DNA from: Ramazzottius varieornatus
Taxonomy: Eukaryota; Tardigrada; Eutardigrada; Parachela; Ramazzottiidae
Direction: 5' to 3'
NCBI GenBank assembly: GCA_001949185.1
Contig: BDGG01000003.1
Location: forward strand, 3,269,158-3,333,157
DNA: 64,000 nucleotides
In this document: positions 29,034 to 41,900 of the stretch, one piece after another
Position numbering within the stretch: position 1 is the stretch's first letter
Layout of the letters: each line of letters opens with the position of its first letter
Notes under the pieces: generated by a model
The model's input: only the letters and a program-made list of their open reading frames with translations
Databases searched by the model: none
Told to the model about the DNA's origin: nothing
Program-made: the position numbers and the translations under genes

Positions 29034-31914
29034 TTAGTCGAGCGTTGGTCCAAACTCGGCGATGACTTGGTCCGCTATGACTTTCACAGCCTCCCAGGTT
29101 TCTATACCCGACGGAATGATCTGCTCTGGGGGTAGAACAAAACCGTGCTTGCCTAATGATTGAAACAGAAGGTTATCCGAACGTTATCTAGTTACCGAGC
29201 GCGCAGCATTAATTCTGTGCAAGAGTTCCAGTTTCAAGAACCTTACGGTCCTTACCAGTGTCTCGCAACTCGGGCGTGTACGAATACTTCGTGAGACCCT
29301 TTGCCTTAGCCCAATCATGGGTGCCTCCTGTAAAAAATCCGTCCTTTTTACCTTGTCGCCCAGAAAAAAACGTCTCCCAATGGGAGACGGCGCGCGCTTG
29401 GGTCACACAGCAGTCGTCGATTGAGCGAAGAGTTTACCTGTGGCGTCGTCTGTCGAAGAAAACTCTTTCTAAATTATAAAATTCGTCATCACGACATCAC
29501 ACCATTTCAAAATACCACGTATGATACTTACATAGGATCTCGGAAGGACTTCCGACTTTGTACTTGGTCCCAAACTGCGATGTCAGCGCATTCACAGCTC
29601 GATGTGCAACGGCTTTCTGTGAGTAAGAGTGAGAGTAAATACGTTGTAACTTGGTTGTCACGCTAAACGACTGCCTTACCAGTTCGGCGATGTCGGGGGG
29701 AAATGTCTTGTCCCCGAAAGGCGTCAGCCAGTACTGGGAGTAGGAATGGAAGGAAAGCATGGCCTTTATCTGGCTTTGGCGTGCAAGGTAGGCCTCCGTC
29801 AGTACAAGGTTCTCCGTCTGCGGCAACGAGCAGATTTAGCAAATCTAAATTTCGGCTTTCAAAAGTTTATTGCACGTTCATAACTGAAGCGTGACGTACC
29901 TCGGAATAAGGATATGGTCCGGCGAACGTGTTGGAGCAAGGCTTTTGGTCCGCTCCGGCCACCATCCATCTGTGCATGGGTCGCCGTTTATATTTGTCAC
30001 GATTGAATAGACATATGTAGTTTGAGCTTTGTTGTACTCCACCTGTGGTCGTAATTGCGGTTAGGGTCCGCTCCAAGACAGTTTGAGTAAGGATTAACTT
30101 TCCGTGTAGTCCGCCACAATCGGTTCTATAAGAAATGCGCTGCCTAATGTTACTAATGTGTTGCCAGTAAATGCGGCCAGAAAAGTCAGCTGACGACTTT
30201 ATTACCTTTGTCTCGTTATGTGTCCAAGCAAAGCCGTCCGGGTTTACGACCTGCCAAGAAAGTTAAAAACAAATATCGTGAAGCGGAAGACAAAAGCCAA
30301 GATCAAACGAACAGCCTTCAGAATTCCGGAACGAACCATACCGGCAATATATACCAATCCAGCTGATTGACTAAGCCTTGTATCGTCTGATTGGTAGCAT
30401 ACTCGGTCACTAGCTTGTTCGTCCTACAAAACAGATCTGATATGCAAATCAGAAACCGGTATATGGAGAAACCACAGCACGTACATGTACGTCAATGTCG
30501 CACTGCTGATCCATTCCCTCGCGTGGATATCTGTAAAAGTTACATGAGTCCATAAACAGTAGGAAGGTGGGAAAAATCCGACTACAACCGACACCTACTT
30601 GCGTCCATCCAGAAGGCGGGCTTAGTCTTGCCATCGGCAGGAGGTTTCCCGATCTTCAGCAAGACGATGTCTCGACCCTCGTACGTTTGTCCAAGAACCG
30701 TCTTGGTCACCAAGCTCGGATAGTCACGAACCAGGAAGTCGACGAAGGACAGAATCTGTAACCAGGAAGTAGCCCTGTGTATTCTGATTTCATGACGATT
30801 CGACGTAATGTGACTTTGCTTTAATTCACCACTGGATAGTCATGGTACTCAGTCCATGAAATACCCCCGCTGCTAGTCGACCGAACATCCGAGCGTCTGG
30901 ACTCTTCGAGAATGGCCCTGTAGCCAAAGGTTTGTAAACGCACATAAAATTAAGTTCTGATAAATTCTTGGGGACTTACTTGTTCAGATCGGCGATGGTG
31001 ACTTCATACGGAATCTTTTCCGCATCGAAGGACTTGGTCATTTGCGCTTGGTGTTCCGGAGAGACCATGATCAAAACTGGCCCGACAGCTTCCGGGCTTA
31101 GTTGCCCAATATCCGACCATATTTCCACCTGTCAAAAAGCCCAAAACGAGATGAAATCCTATTATCATTATCGGAGATGGACCTCTTCTTTCTTCCCTCG
31201 CAGTCTTCGCAGCCACTGACCACGGGACAGTCGTCGGACCGCCTCCGAGCAAGAAGACTATTTCTGGCGGCACTGTATAAACAAATGTCTGGACTAGCTT
31301 CCTCACTTCTTTCCTCATTCGCGTAGGTTCCGTCGCTGCGTAATTTTGAGTTTCCCACCCACTCACTCCTTTATTTTGAATGGTAATTAGTGTCTCTCTT
31401 GTTGTTCCCTTTTCTTTTCTCGACCTGTTGTCGCGGAGGTTTGCAAACATACGCGTACACACGCACGTTTACCGTTGCTGTTACCAGCCTCATTCGGTAG
31501 TTTACTGCCACTGGTTTCGCAATAAACCTATGCCCCTCGAGTACTTCCACCTTCGGTAACCCTGCTCGCCACGCGTTAGGGTAGTACCAGGAATAATTGT
31601 GAGCTTTCGGTTCCAGTATAGAATATCGCAGAGTGAAGGGAGGGAACGATGGAAATCTTACCTCGTCAACGGGAACTTGTTCTTCGAGTTTGCTCTGCAG
31701 ATTGTTCAGAAAGTCGACGTGTTGCGGTGTTCGGGGTACTAGACGGTAGACTTTATACCTGGAAAACATTAACGTTTGTAGCTTATTAATTTTTGTATTG
31801 AACTCAGCAAAATTAGGGTGGACCTACATACCCTCGGAAGTCATCCTTGACTTCTCCTCGCGCTGCAGTCCAAGTAGCAGCTGCCACCAGGGCGACTAAC
31901 AGTTGCCAACGCAT
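29034..31914 (-). CDS. Secreted M14 carboxypeptidase 1 (A/B type proenzyme)
   Basis: A zinc exopeptidase that removes C-terminal residues, probably digestive or secreted. Fifteen coding exons, first 31833-31914 and last 29034-29152, give about 441 residues. It has a signal peptide ([17 protein letters not shown]), an activation propeptide ([17 protein letters not shown] ... EIWSDIG) and the catalytic domain. Zinc ligands are HAREW (H-x2-E) and the His of LSFHSYSQ. Substrate-binding RLWRTTR and DPNRNYD are present. The catalytic Tyr is split across a 12-nt microexon (29438-29449), giving LYDATGGTHDW, and the catalytic Glu is in YTPELRDTG. It is arranged in tandem with the paralogue at 32881-35316 and shares most intron positions with it. 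All key residues are intact. The specificity position (bovine 255) reads His in my alignment. Confidence 0.9.
29371..29389. repeat. Perfect 9-bp hairpin in the intron beside the microexon
   Basis: CGTCTCCCA and TGGGAGACG are exact inverted repeats separated by one base. It lies about 50 bp downstream, in gene orientation, of the 12-nt microexon, so it could affect its splicing. That is inference. Confidence 0.7.
29438..29449 (-). other. 12-nt microexon of carboxypeptidase 1
   Basis: On the minus strand TTCGACAG|ACGACGCCACAG|GTAAACTC shows a complete acceptor and donor around 12 nt. Without it, the flanking exons (ending CTA T and starting GA GGC) would create a TGA stop. With it the junction encodes L-Y-D-A-T-G-G, matching the YQASGG block of carboxypeptidase A. 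Frame rescue and homology together make this exon very likely. Confidence 0.85.
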
Positions 31915-32880
31915 TACGCAGTTCACTTGCTGGTGGACATAGTTCCCCGCGACAGGAGGGGACTAACTAATGTTAAAAATGGTTTACTGCGAGAAGATGG
32001 CCGGACGATTTCTCATCGTAATTTTAGAACAGATCAAACTAATCTCAGAAGAGAACAATACTTTATCATTTTTGAGTGTCATGCGATACCGATAGTGCCA
32101 AGCAGCGACCTCGCTCGAGCTCCCTTCGGAAACTTGAAACCCATGTCGCACGCATAAACAATGCGCCGCACATGCATGCTTGTCGACCGTGGTACCCCGA
32201 GAACGGATTACTGTATTAAGAAGAACCCTATCGGTGTATTTCCGGCGAACACTTCGCTAGCTGACCGCAGCAGGGTTCCGTGTCATGCGCCCTAGCTAGT
32301 CTTTAGCAAACCGACTGAGTACTCAGCATATCAGGGTTATCCTACCCCTACACTATTATAAGCCGAAAAAGACTTCTGACGAGGTTGTGGACTGTTTAAG
32401 AAGGAATTTTGGAACAAAAGCTGCAATAACATGGGACCAGTTTATATTGTTTCAGAAGAAATCTCAAACATGTTTACCCGCATAGCAATTCACATTTAGT
32501 CACATTCAAACTATTTAGAACTTCGCTTATGACTTTGGCAACGAAAGTTCAGTAGACCACCCAAGATCCGCCGAAGGTATCAATTTTAGATCTAGCAGTT
32601 CTGAACTTTTGAAACACCTTCTGCACAAGGTTCATGAAAAGCCTGCTCAAACCAAAACGAAATGCACGACTGACGGGGCCAACCTTGTTCTTATAATTAT
32701 AATGGTTAGATCACTTTGATAGCACACCGTGCCTTGTGTAAAGCGGAAAATCTGAACAAACCGTGAAATTTGAAAAAATTAATAGTGACGTGTGCCGGTC
32801 GACAGTACTCGTACTCGTCAAAACTTGCTCAACATTGATTAGTCCGAAAGTGACAAAACGAGTATGCTAGCTTCGAAGAA
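31915..32880. other. Intergenic between the two carboxypeptidases
   Basis: About 965 bp upstream of carboxypeptidase 1 and downstream of carboxypeptidase 2. No coding signal or repeat family member is recognised. Confidence 0.4.
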
Positions 32881-35316
32881 TTACTCAGTGTTCAAAATGG
32901 GGCCAAACTCGTCGATTATCTGTTGCAGAACCACAATGACAGCTCGTAGAGTTTCAATGCCACTGGGAATGATTTGATTTGGTGGAAGGATGAAACCGTT
33001 AGAGCCCCCAGAGCTGGGTCTTAGTTCGACTGTGTATGAATACTTGGTCATGCCCTTCGCTTTCCCCCAGTCATCCGTTGCGCCGGCCGCGGACCCCAAA
33101 AGTGCAGTACTGGAGCCAACACGGTAAACCGTTCCGTATGGTACTCTCAACGCATTCGTGGCCCGCACTCCCAAATCGTACTGTAACAGAAACAAGTCCT
33201 AGAAAACTAGGCAAAATAAGATGACACATGGGAGGCCGCCCAAAGAAACGTACAGTATCAAGATCTGTTTCTCAATGGCGCACGCGTTCATTGTTATTAG
33301 CTGGTAGTATGCGCCATTTGGGATAACGAACGCGCACGTTTCTTTGCCGGCTTCCACACATTTCGTACTGGTCCCTCTCGAGTAAAACTAATTACTCGAG
33401 AGGAAAAATAAACTGAGTAAAACTAATTTGAATTGAAAATTCGTACCAGCTCTGGGTAGTCAGCTGGCAGGCTGTTGTCGTAACCCCATGGAGTGAGCCA
33501 AACTTGACTGAAGGAATGGAATGTCAGGAGGCATTTGATTTCTTTGCGGCGAGCCAAGTAAGCCTCGGTATGATGGAGGTTCTCGATCTCGGAAAACGGA
33601 AAGGCTCCAGCGTAGGTCTGTGTGCAAGGGGACTGAACCGCTCCAGAAACCATCCATTTGTGGTCGTAATTTCGGTTTGGATCTGCGCCGAGGCAGGCCG
33701 CGAAGGGGTTCACGCGTCTCGTAGTTCGCCACAGACGCTCCTGTTGTAAACACAACCATTTCCAAGGACCAGAATGACGACCATTTTGACTAAACCGCTA
33801 TGTTACAACACATACGTTAGAGCTCGTCTTGGTCCACTCGAAGCCATCAGCATTTATCACCTGTAAAAGAATCGCAAATGCGCTTATAATCAGTAAAAGT
33901 AATCACGACGCAGTTGATAGCTTGGATCAGTGGTGCGAGTGCCCGCCATGTCAGCAGCATGCGTGGGTTCGATTCTCACTCTGTCCGCTTTTAACTTGCT
34001 TCGCGATGAAAAGTTTCGGTAGGAGTTTTCGTAGAAAGTAGCCACGACCCGGCTACCATCTGTTCGTCACCATACCCACAGAACATAGATGTCAACTTGG
34101 TCGAGGAGCCTTTGGTATGTGCTGTTGGACGAGTATCCGGTGATTAACTCGTTCATCCTTCGAAATTTAGAATATTGAACTCTGCTGTTTTCTGTAAGAC
34201 TGACGAAAATGATCATTTTTGAGTTGTTACTGTACATATAGGTAAGTGTGGCGCTGGCAATCCATTCGCGAGCGTGGATTTCTGCATAAGAAGAGAACGG
34301 ATGTATATGCAGCTTGAAACCGAAAGAGTAAAAACCCGAAGAAGAATCACTCACGCGAGTCAAACCAAACAGCCGGCTTTGTTTTCCCATCAGCTCTCGG
34401 CTTGCCGACTTTCGAAAGGTGCAAGTTGCGTCCTTCATACGATTGCCCAATGACGCTCGTGCTAACAATAGTCGGGTAGTTGACTGTTAGCCATTGCACA
34501 AAGGATTCAATCTGTGAAATTATGCGATAAAGTATAAACGTCGAGCGATAATGATTAAACCTCCGCCATCTCGCTTCTTACGGTAGAGTAATTGTGGTAT
34601 TGCGTCCACGACATGCCTCCGTTCTTAGTTGTTGGTGCGTCCGCTCGGGACTCTTCCTCAATCAGCCTAAAACCACGCAGTACAACTGTCGCTATCAAAA
34701 CCGACTGTACGAGAGGTCGGGATGTCGAAGGGCTTACCTGGCCAAATCGGCGACCGTTTCTTCGTATTTGAGCCCCTCAGCGTCGAACGTCTGCAGCATT
34801 TCCGGCTGGTGTTCTGGCGAGACCATGATGACGACGGGTTGGTCAGCCTTGGTGCTTAGGCTCTCGGTGTCGGTCCAAATGTCAATCTGTAATCGGCGAG
34901 AATGCAGTTTTCATACGCCCATTGGAAAACCACCCCTCGCCTAAAACTCGGTGGTCGGCCTAGGTCGTTTTGTGAAGTGGCGCACGCTCTCGGATAATAA
35001 CAATGGAAAAATGCGCCACTCGAGACAACGAGATGAGTGAAATCATTCGCCAACATCCCAACTAACCTCATCGGTCATCAGCTGAGCCTCCAACGACTTT
35101 TGGAGATCCATTAGGAACTGGGCGTGCTTCTCGTTGGACGGAGTAACGCGATACACTTTGTACCTACCAACACAAAGCATAAGAAAAACGTTCGTCGGGT
35201 CTGATACTCCCAAAATCTCACCCTCGGAATCCATCTTTGACTTTTCCCTCAGCTCCCACGCAGAACAAGGCGGCGAGAGCCACGGAAAGAAGGATGGCTC
35301 CTGTGGGGTTACCCAT
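32881..35316 (-). CDS. Secreted M14 carboxypeptidase 2 (tandem paralogue)
   Basis: This has the same architecture as carboxypeptidase 1: signal peptide (MGNPTGAILLSVALAALF), propeptide (YKVYRVTPSNEKHAQFL) and an M14 catalytic domain, 449 residues in ten coding exons from 35222-35316 down to 32881-33180. Zinc ligands HAREW and the His of LTFHSFSQ are present, as are RLWRTTR, DPNRNYD and the catalytic Glu of YTVELRP. The block holding the mobile catalytic Tyr in carboxypeptidase A reads LLGSAAGATDDW, so that position is Gly. The bovine-255 position reads Asp, as in B-type enzymes (my alignment). Exons of 157, 149, 97, 82, 46 and 45 nt match carboxypeptidase 1 exactly, showing tandem duplication. 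Two introns hold family A palindromes and one a tRNA-like sequence. Confidence 0.9.
33242..33344. repeat. Family A palindrome, copy 7 (carboxypeptidase 2 intron)
   Basis: AAAGAAACGTACAGTATC opens and GCGCGCACGTTTCTTT-like sequence closes the element. Inner arms are CAATGGCGCACG and ATGCGCCATTTGGG. This is one of the longest copies. Confidence 0.75.
33906..33988 (+). other. tRNA-like sequence (possible SINE head or tRNA fossil)
   Basis: It contains an A-box-like TAGCTTGGATCAGTGG, a CCCGCC...GTCA segment reminiscent of a tRNA-Asp anticodon arm, and a well-formed T arm (GTGGGTTCGATTCTCAC). The acceptor and anticodon stems pair poorly, so it is not likely a working tRNA. It is intronic in carboxypeptidase 2 on the opposite strand. 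Confidence 0.4.
34957..35035. repeat. Family A palindrome, copy 8 (carboxypeptidase 2 intron)
   Basis: TCGTTTTGTGAAGTGGCGCA and ATGCGCCACTCGAGACAACG form the arms. It lies between exons 34886 and 35067. Confidence 0.75.
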
Positions 35317-35902
35317 GATAACCGAGGTATGCGTTACTGGAGGTTCTTCGACTGAAACTCCAAATCACAGCGACCCGGAAGCGCAGTATTTCCAGCCGTC
35401 TGAGTTACGGAGGACGCGCAGATAGTAGGAAACTATTCGGACGTTTGATATGACAACAGAAAATCTAATCGGGCCAATCGAACTCATTTCTTCTCCCTCA
35501 AGGTAATCTTGCCCATTAGATAACCGATATCGTAGGACGTACCGTGGAAGGTCGCATCCGTAAGACTACCATGTCAGGGAACTTATAAGATTGCTTGGCA
35601 AATTCCTCCGTGAAAATTCCTTCGGCCCCCTCGGCGTTTTTATTAATTTCAGACAGAAAAATAACAAATCAAAACAACAAATTAGACGCTAGACGAATTC
35701 AAGAATGAATTGAGACACAGATTACTGTAAAGGATGAGAATTCTTTCCTCCGCAACGCGGGTTAAGCTGCTGAGCAAAGGGCCAAGGCCGAGTATGAGAC
35801 CACACACACGAAGCAAGGTCAGCTCCATGAGAGGATTAACACCAGAAATTTGGGGAAATGAAACAATAACATTTTTGAAAGAACAGAAAAGGTATCTCGA
35901 TT

Positions 35903-38900
35903 TCAAGCTTCAACTTCCGCCGGGGCGGAAGGAGCCGAAGGAGTTGCGGTACGTTTCGAAACCTTCACTTTATCGTTTTTATGCACATCAACACTTCCCT
36001 TTCTCTGAGAACCTAAGGATGAAAGTTAAAAATTATTATTTCCTCACAATATTTTCCCAATCCGAGAGACCGGCGAACACAATGAGCACACTATACATCC
36101 ACCTCCGTACAGCGATCCACTTACCTCTTGAGGTACACAAGTATGGAGGTTCATGAAGAACTGGCGCATCATACTTGCCGGCCTCCCACACCAGTACGGT
36201 AAATAACTACAGCTAATTTCAGTTAAAATTTTTACGGAACCTACCTATCTGAAGGAGCGTGCTGCCAAGAATGAGTCCAGCTTGGCCGGCCGGAGCGCGG
36301 TTGTCGTCTCCACCCGGAAGACGAATCAACGCCGTCATCACAGTATGCTTGCCATCTCCCAGGGGCTCACTGGCTACAAAGCAATGGCCCTTGGAATGTG
36401 GCATGTTCTTTGGTACTTTTCTCCGCCCCTTCTCTTTTTCCATAGAGGTACCAACCAGGTTAGGTGCCCCGAGATCGAGGTGGAGACCTAAGCACAGAAT
36501 CGTTAGTAACAGAAAACGAATACCGAAAGTTGAAATGGACTCATACAGGCAAAGGGACGTTTAGCCATCTGCGCCATCTCGACGAACATGCGTTGCCGTC
36601 GCTGGTAGATCTCCCACCGTTGCTTGGCTTTCCACAGGATAGCTGCTAGGACTAGTAAGGCAAGGAAGCAGCAGGCAAACACTATGAAGAAGTGCATGAG
36701 GTCGAGTGCTGGGTGCTGGGCAAAGGAAATGACGACGACGGAAGGTGTCCGAAAACCGAAAACGTAAACGTAGATTGTCGTGTTCTGTGTGGCATCTCCG
36801 TACATCAACTGCAAGGAAGATTCAGTTTACAAACAGTATAAGAAACTGATGTTTCGTTCTGACTGCGCACCTGGTCATGAGGCAGAAGTCTTTCTATCTT
36901 TTGTTCATGCCCACACCGGACATAATCCCAAATGACTTCTTCTTCGTGCATCGCCATGGTTCGGAAGGAAATGTTGACCAGGGACTCGTTTGTGCAGATG
37001 ATGGTCAGTTTCACGTCATAGTCACGTTCGTTCGGCAACGCTAGGAAGTTGATCGCGTTGAGGTGCATATCCTCCGGCTTCGTCAAGTTGAAGGTAAACC
37101 TGAGAGCATCCGAATATTCAATTTCGAAATTCTTGGTTCCGAGTTTATTCCTCCAATTGATACTTTTTGCCCAGTTTTATCATTATTTGGTCGTCATTTT
37201 ATTTCGATATTTCCACCACCGCAATACATTGTAAGGTCGGGAATCAGATTCGACAAGATCGTTCTCACAAGTGGCGCACGCCTTCGGGTTTATTACCGTA
37301 AAAGTGCGCCACTTGGGAAACGAGTTGTTCGCCTTGATCCTATCATTATTTCATAGCCTTTTCCATGCTTTTCCTTGTACGTGCCTAGAAGTGAACTTAC
37401 TGGTAGCCGATGGGTAGTTCGTAGAAGCATGTGCCAAAATGGCGTCCGTAGTGGTTGACCTCATCGCACTTGTCACAGCGTCGTCCGATGGTACCTTTGG
37501 TGGTGCACTTGCAAGCGCCCGACTCAGGATCACAGCCACTAGAAGCTTCTGGGCAATCACAGTGCGTGCAATTGCCGCCATTACGGGGATCACCGAAGCG
37601 GTCAAGCACGCAGCGATCACAGTGCGAGCCTTCCGTGTAATCTTGGCACGGCTGGCATGAGTTCGTGCCATTGAGGCATCGTGCGTGACCGTTGCAGTTG
37701 CATGACGGACAATCAACAAAATACCAGCGTTGGACTGGACAGGTCGAACTGGCTGAATCTGCGTGCGGCCCACGGCTGGAGCCCGCCATGCAATGTCCCA
37801 AGCCGGTTTGACTACCATCGTCACACCAACCGCAATCCGGATTGTCCTACAAGAGAAAGTCTGCGATGAAATAGAGTTTTCGTGCTTCTTATCCGGCAGT
37901 CCACAGTGAAGCATTTGCAACTCAGGACTCAAACAGAACAGAAGCTTATGTTGGTTAGTGCATTCTACCAACTCGATCAGTGACTACTTTAGCCGTGCTC
38001 ATGTATGCAGGTGCGTGAAAGATATGTTGGCGTCTTCCGTTTGCCGCTCGAAATCAGGACTTGGTTTTCATGAACGAAAACTTGTCGGGCATGAAATACT
38101 GACAGTTAGTCTAACGATATCATTTCCAAACGGCAGTCGTTTACCATGCACTGGTCGCAGGATTTGAAGTCCACGCATCGGGACACTTTGGCGCATCGTC
38201 GATTCATGGCTTGCCAATCACGACACTGACCATAAGGAAAGATGGCGAGGTAGGCGCTGCTATCGATGCACTTTTCCTCGTTGGCACACCACATACAGGA
38301 GCCAGCTTGCGTACTACATGACTCGCAGGACATTCGGGAACTACAGGGAAAATCACAGATAGAAGTGACTTCGTGGGCGTCGATTGGCGGTCCAGGAGGC
38401 TTCGGCGCACACCTAGACAAGAATCATTCGTTCCAAAAACTTATAGGTTTGTCTTGTTACATAAAATGCCCATACGTACATTCCACCGTTAAGGTCATCC
38501 CGTCTCCAGATGCAGGTGTCGTTGGACAAGCTGATACAAGCCTTACAGTTCTGGTAGTCGGCACATGCTGAGGCAGCTTCTTTCGGGCAAGAACTCAAGG
38601 CGTCAATCAGGCCAGAATTGCTTTTGCAAGGCGAAGAACTGCACTTGTTTTCTTCTGTAAGTCGAAACAATCTATTGGAAAACACAAAGACTAGATTGAA
38701 GGTTCATTATTTTCTTCAAATTACCTTTGCACCAGTGACACTTCCGGCCACTAGATAAGCAGTCATGGCACGGGGCCAGCTCGTTACAGTACAAGTCGTC
38801 TGCCTCAGAGGACCGGGGACATTTGAAGAACTCCAGGCCAGGTAGATGACTATTTATCTCCATACACTGCTTCGATCTGTCACTCCAGGCGCATTTCTTG

Positions 38901-41900
38901 CCGAAGCGAATCGATGTGAGGCAGTTGTCCCTAGTCTTAAGGTACCGACACTGCCCTGGTGTATATCGTACGATGTCGTTCAGTAAAATGCCTTGAAATC
39001 CTCCGAAGATGTACATTTGGTCCTTGAAGACGATGGAGCTATGTCCAAAACGAGGAAGACGCACGCGGCTGAAAAGAAAGACCATCAAGCAAATCAGCAC
39101 TGCGAAAAACAACTGTCGGTCACGCGCCTACATACACACAACCGCATCTTCAGTAGAATGAGAATGTATGGAGGTTCGTGTCACATCGTGTATCAAGCCG
39201 CCAAACACGCCACACACCTGCATACTCCATATTGGGCATCTCATCTATGTTCGAGGTATGCAGGTGCCTTAAAATAAAGTAGCCGATTCTAGTAGAAGCA
39301 GATTTACCTGTAGGGGATGACTGGTTGTTTTAGCACATGCCACGAGTCACATTCGATGTCATACGCCGTGAAGTCTCCAGCATAACACGGACCATTTCGT
39401 GTACTAATGGACTCATTGTGAGGGTTACCACCGAAGAAAATGATGGTACCGTCCAAGACAGCGCCCGAATGAAGGAATCGAGGCATCGGAGCGTCTTTCA
39501 GGTTTATGAACAGGGCCTTTGCCGGGTCGTAGGCCAGCATACGATTCGATAGGGCGTACTGCCGCATCTGCCTCTGGGTATATCCACCGTAGATGTATAT
39601 CAGACCCGTCCGAGAATCCAAGACGCTTGAATGTCCGTACGTTCCGTAGACGAAGGCTCCGCCTGAATAAAAAGAGCCCAAAGATGTTACACAAAATTCT
39701 TCTGGTTTATCAAAATGTATTTACTTGTGGAAACGATGGACCACTTCTTCTGCGTGAAGTCCAATTCTTGGACAATGTTCATGAAACCGTACTCTGGACC
39801 GCCATAGCCGAAAATGACCAGCATTTTGTTCTCAACGATGTGGGCGGAGTGTCCAGCGACCGGTAACGGCGGCGAACCCAGTCTCCCTTCTTTACCGTAG
39901 GTTCTGGATAGCCACAGGTTGTGGTAGAGATGCCACTGCCAGACTTCGTTCACTATCCTGGTCCCGTTGGTGATGCCTCCGTACATGTAAAAACTGTCGT
40001 TATGACTGCAACATAGAGATGTGTGTTCCATGCAACTAAAAACTGAACATACCATAAATGGAATAGTTATAAGTTCTGTCGAAACTCAGAATCAATAAAG
40101 AAACATTGCTCCTCTTTCTGTCCTCTTCTGTTCTTGTGCGCGAAAATGACCTCGACCTAAAATGACCTCGACCTAATCATAATCAAGGCCGTTTGTTTTG
40201 CCAGATGGAAGCGGGAACAAGCGTGTTCGATTCAGAAAGGGAAAAAATACTGCACTTCCATCTTCCGCTAGGCCAACTGACAACTGACGTTCTGCAGCGC
40301 ATAAATCCTTCAGCTCCTCACAGTACTACTGGAGACCTCATCGATTTTTGCGTCCTGACTGTCATTCCGGCCTTACTAAAGATTCCCGGTGCTGGTTGAC
40401 TAAACCTCACATACAGTACAGACTCACAACAACCCGGTCACTAACGCGGGTTTTTCCTTATACATGCGTGGATCCCGCGAAGGGGTATTTCGAGCTCTTC
40501 TATGAGATTATGTCACTCACACGACGATGCTGTGTCCAAAGCGAGCTTCCGGGTTCTTCTGTGAGGTACTCTGTATTGTCTGGAACTGCATGGAAGCCAA
40601 GTCCAGTTTCGCGAGCCGGCCAATATTGTCTCCGCGTCTGAAGGTTTCCCCGCCGATCCAGAAAATGCTCTGGTTCACTAGGACCGTTGCGTGTGAGGCG
40701 GAGGGAGCTGGCAGAGAAGGGGAAGCGGAAGCAGGGTCCGAGGTAACGACCTGCTCCCACAGGCCATCCGAGGCAAGACTGGCGCAATCTGGCCCGCGAA
40801 AGCCATCGGGACAGACGCACACCTGTAAATGAAGCACAGTTCCTGTACATTCGCACTGCTTGTTTTCCCTCTCATTTAATGCATGGGTAAAAGTCACATA
40901 CGACCAACAACTACACAAGCTCTTGAGAATATCCCTTAGTATGCAGGAGACAAGTACTTACACTTCCCGTGCATGCGCCACCGTTCTGACACGAATACGT
41001 GCTAGGGCATCCAACCGGAACACCACATCCATAACCTGCAAGAAAAACAAAGAACGATGAAACCGAAACGAATACGAGCAACCTAGCCTCTCTGTAGAAA
41101 GTCCTTGGCACGACTAAATTCGATAGACTACGACTGGATGAGCAAACAAATCCGACAAGATAGTATTTTGGAGTGGAGCACATTTTCAGTGCGCCACTTG
41201 AGAAAACGGCCTTGTCGAGTTTTCTCCCAAGTTTTCCTTGATTACACCGATTTCCATTTCGAAAATGGAGCGAATTAAACTTACCTGTCCAGTCTGGGTC
41301 ACAAATGCACTGTTTTACGCCGCCATTGCTGGGCAAGGTGACGCATGCTCCGTGCGATGCGCGGGAAGAACAGTCCAAATCACAGCCTTCTACTTCGTAG
41401 CTGATGTTGAATCCGGGAAGGATGAAGGCAGCGTCACTGTAAAAGTGGAGGTAGGCAGCTCCGGAGGTAGCAGTAATCTCAAAGACATTGGGCGAATCTT
41501 GAACGGTTCCTAAAACAAACACGGACATTTTATTGAACATGTACACAAGCACATTCGTGTTGTTCGTATCCCGATAAAAAGTGACAAAAAAGTCAATCTT
41601 CATCGATTGACACGAACCTGAGAGAGAAGCTAGCAAAGGTTCGCGTGTCGAATCTCCATCCCTGAAAAGACAAATCGGACCAATGTGGAATTAGTTGTGC
41701 CATAACCAGAGTCCCGTCACTCGCACACCTGCATATAAAATTCCGCACAGTTGGTCGTGAGCGTGTGTATGCAGGTGCTTGCAACAGTCATGCATTTGAC
41801 TGGGTGAGCTCAGTCGATCACACGCATGACGTAATGAGCCCAAACCTATCGCCGCCCACTCATCTTGGAAGCAATGTACCAGTACTATTACGTTATGCGC

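Noticed and set aside
36127-36245. The attractin penultimate junction appears out of phase
   Set aside because: The exon was placed by eye and a single-base misreading or missed splice site explains it. Not reported as a mutation.
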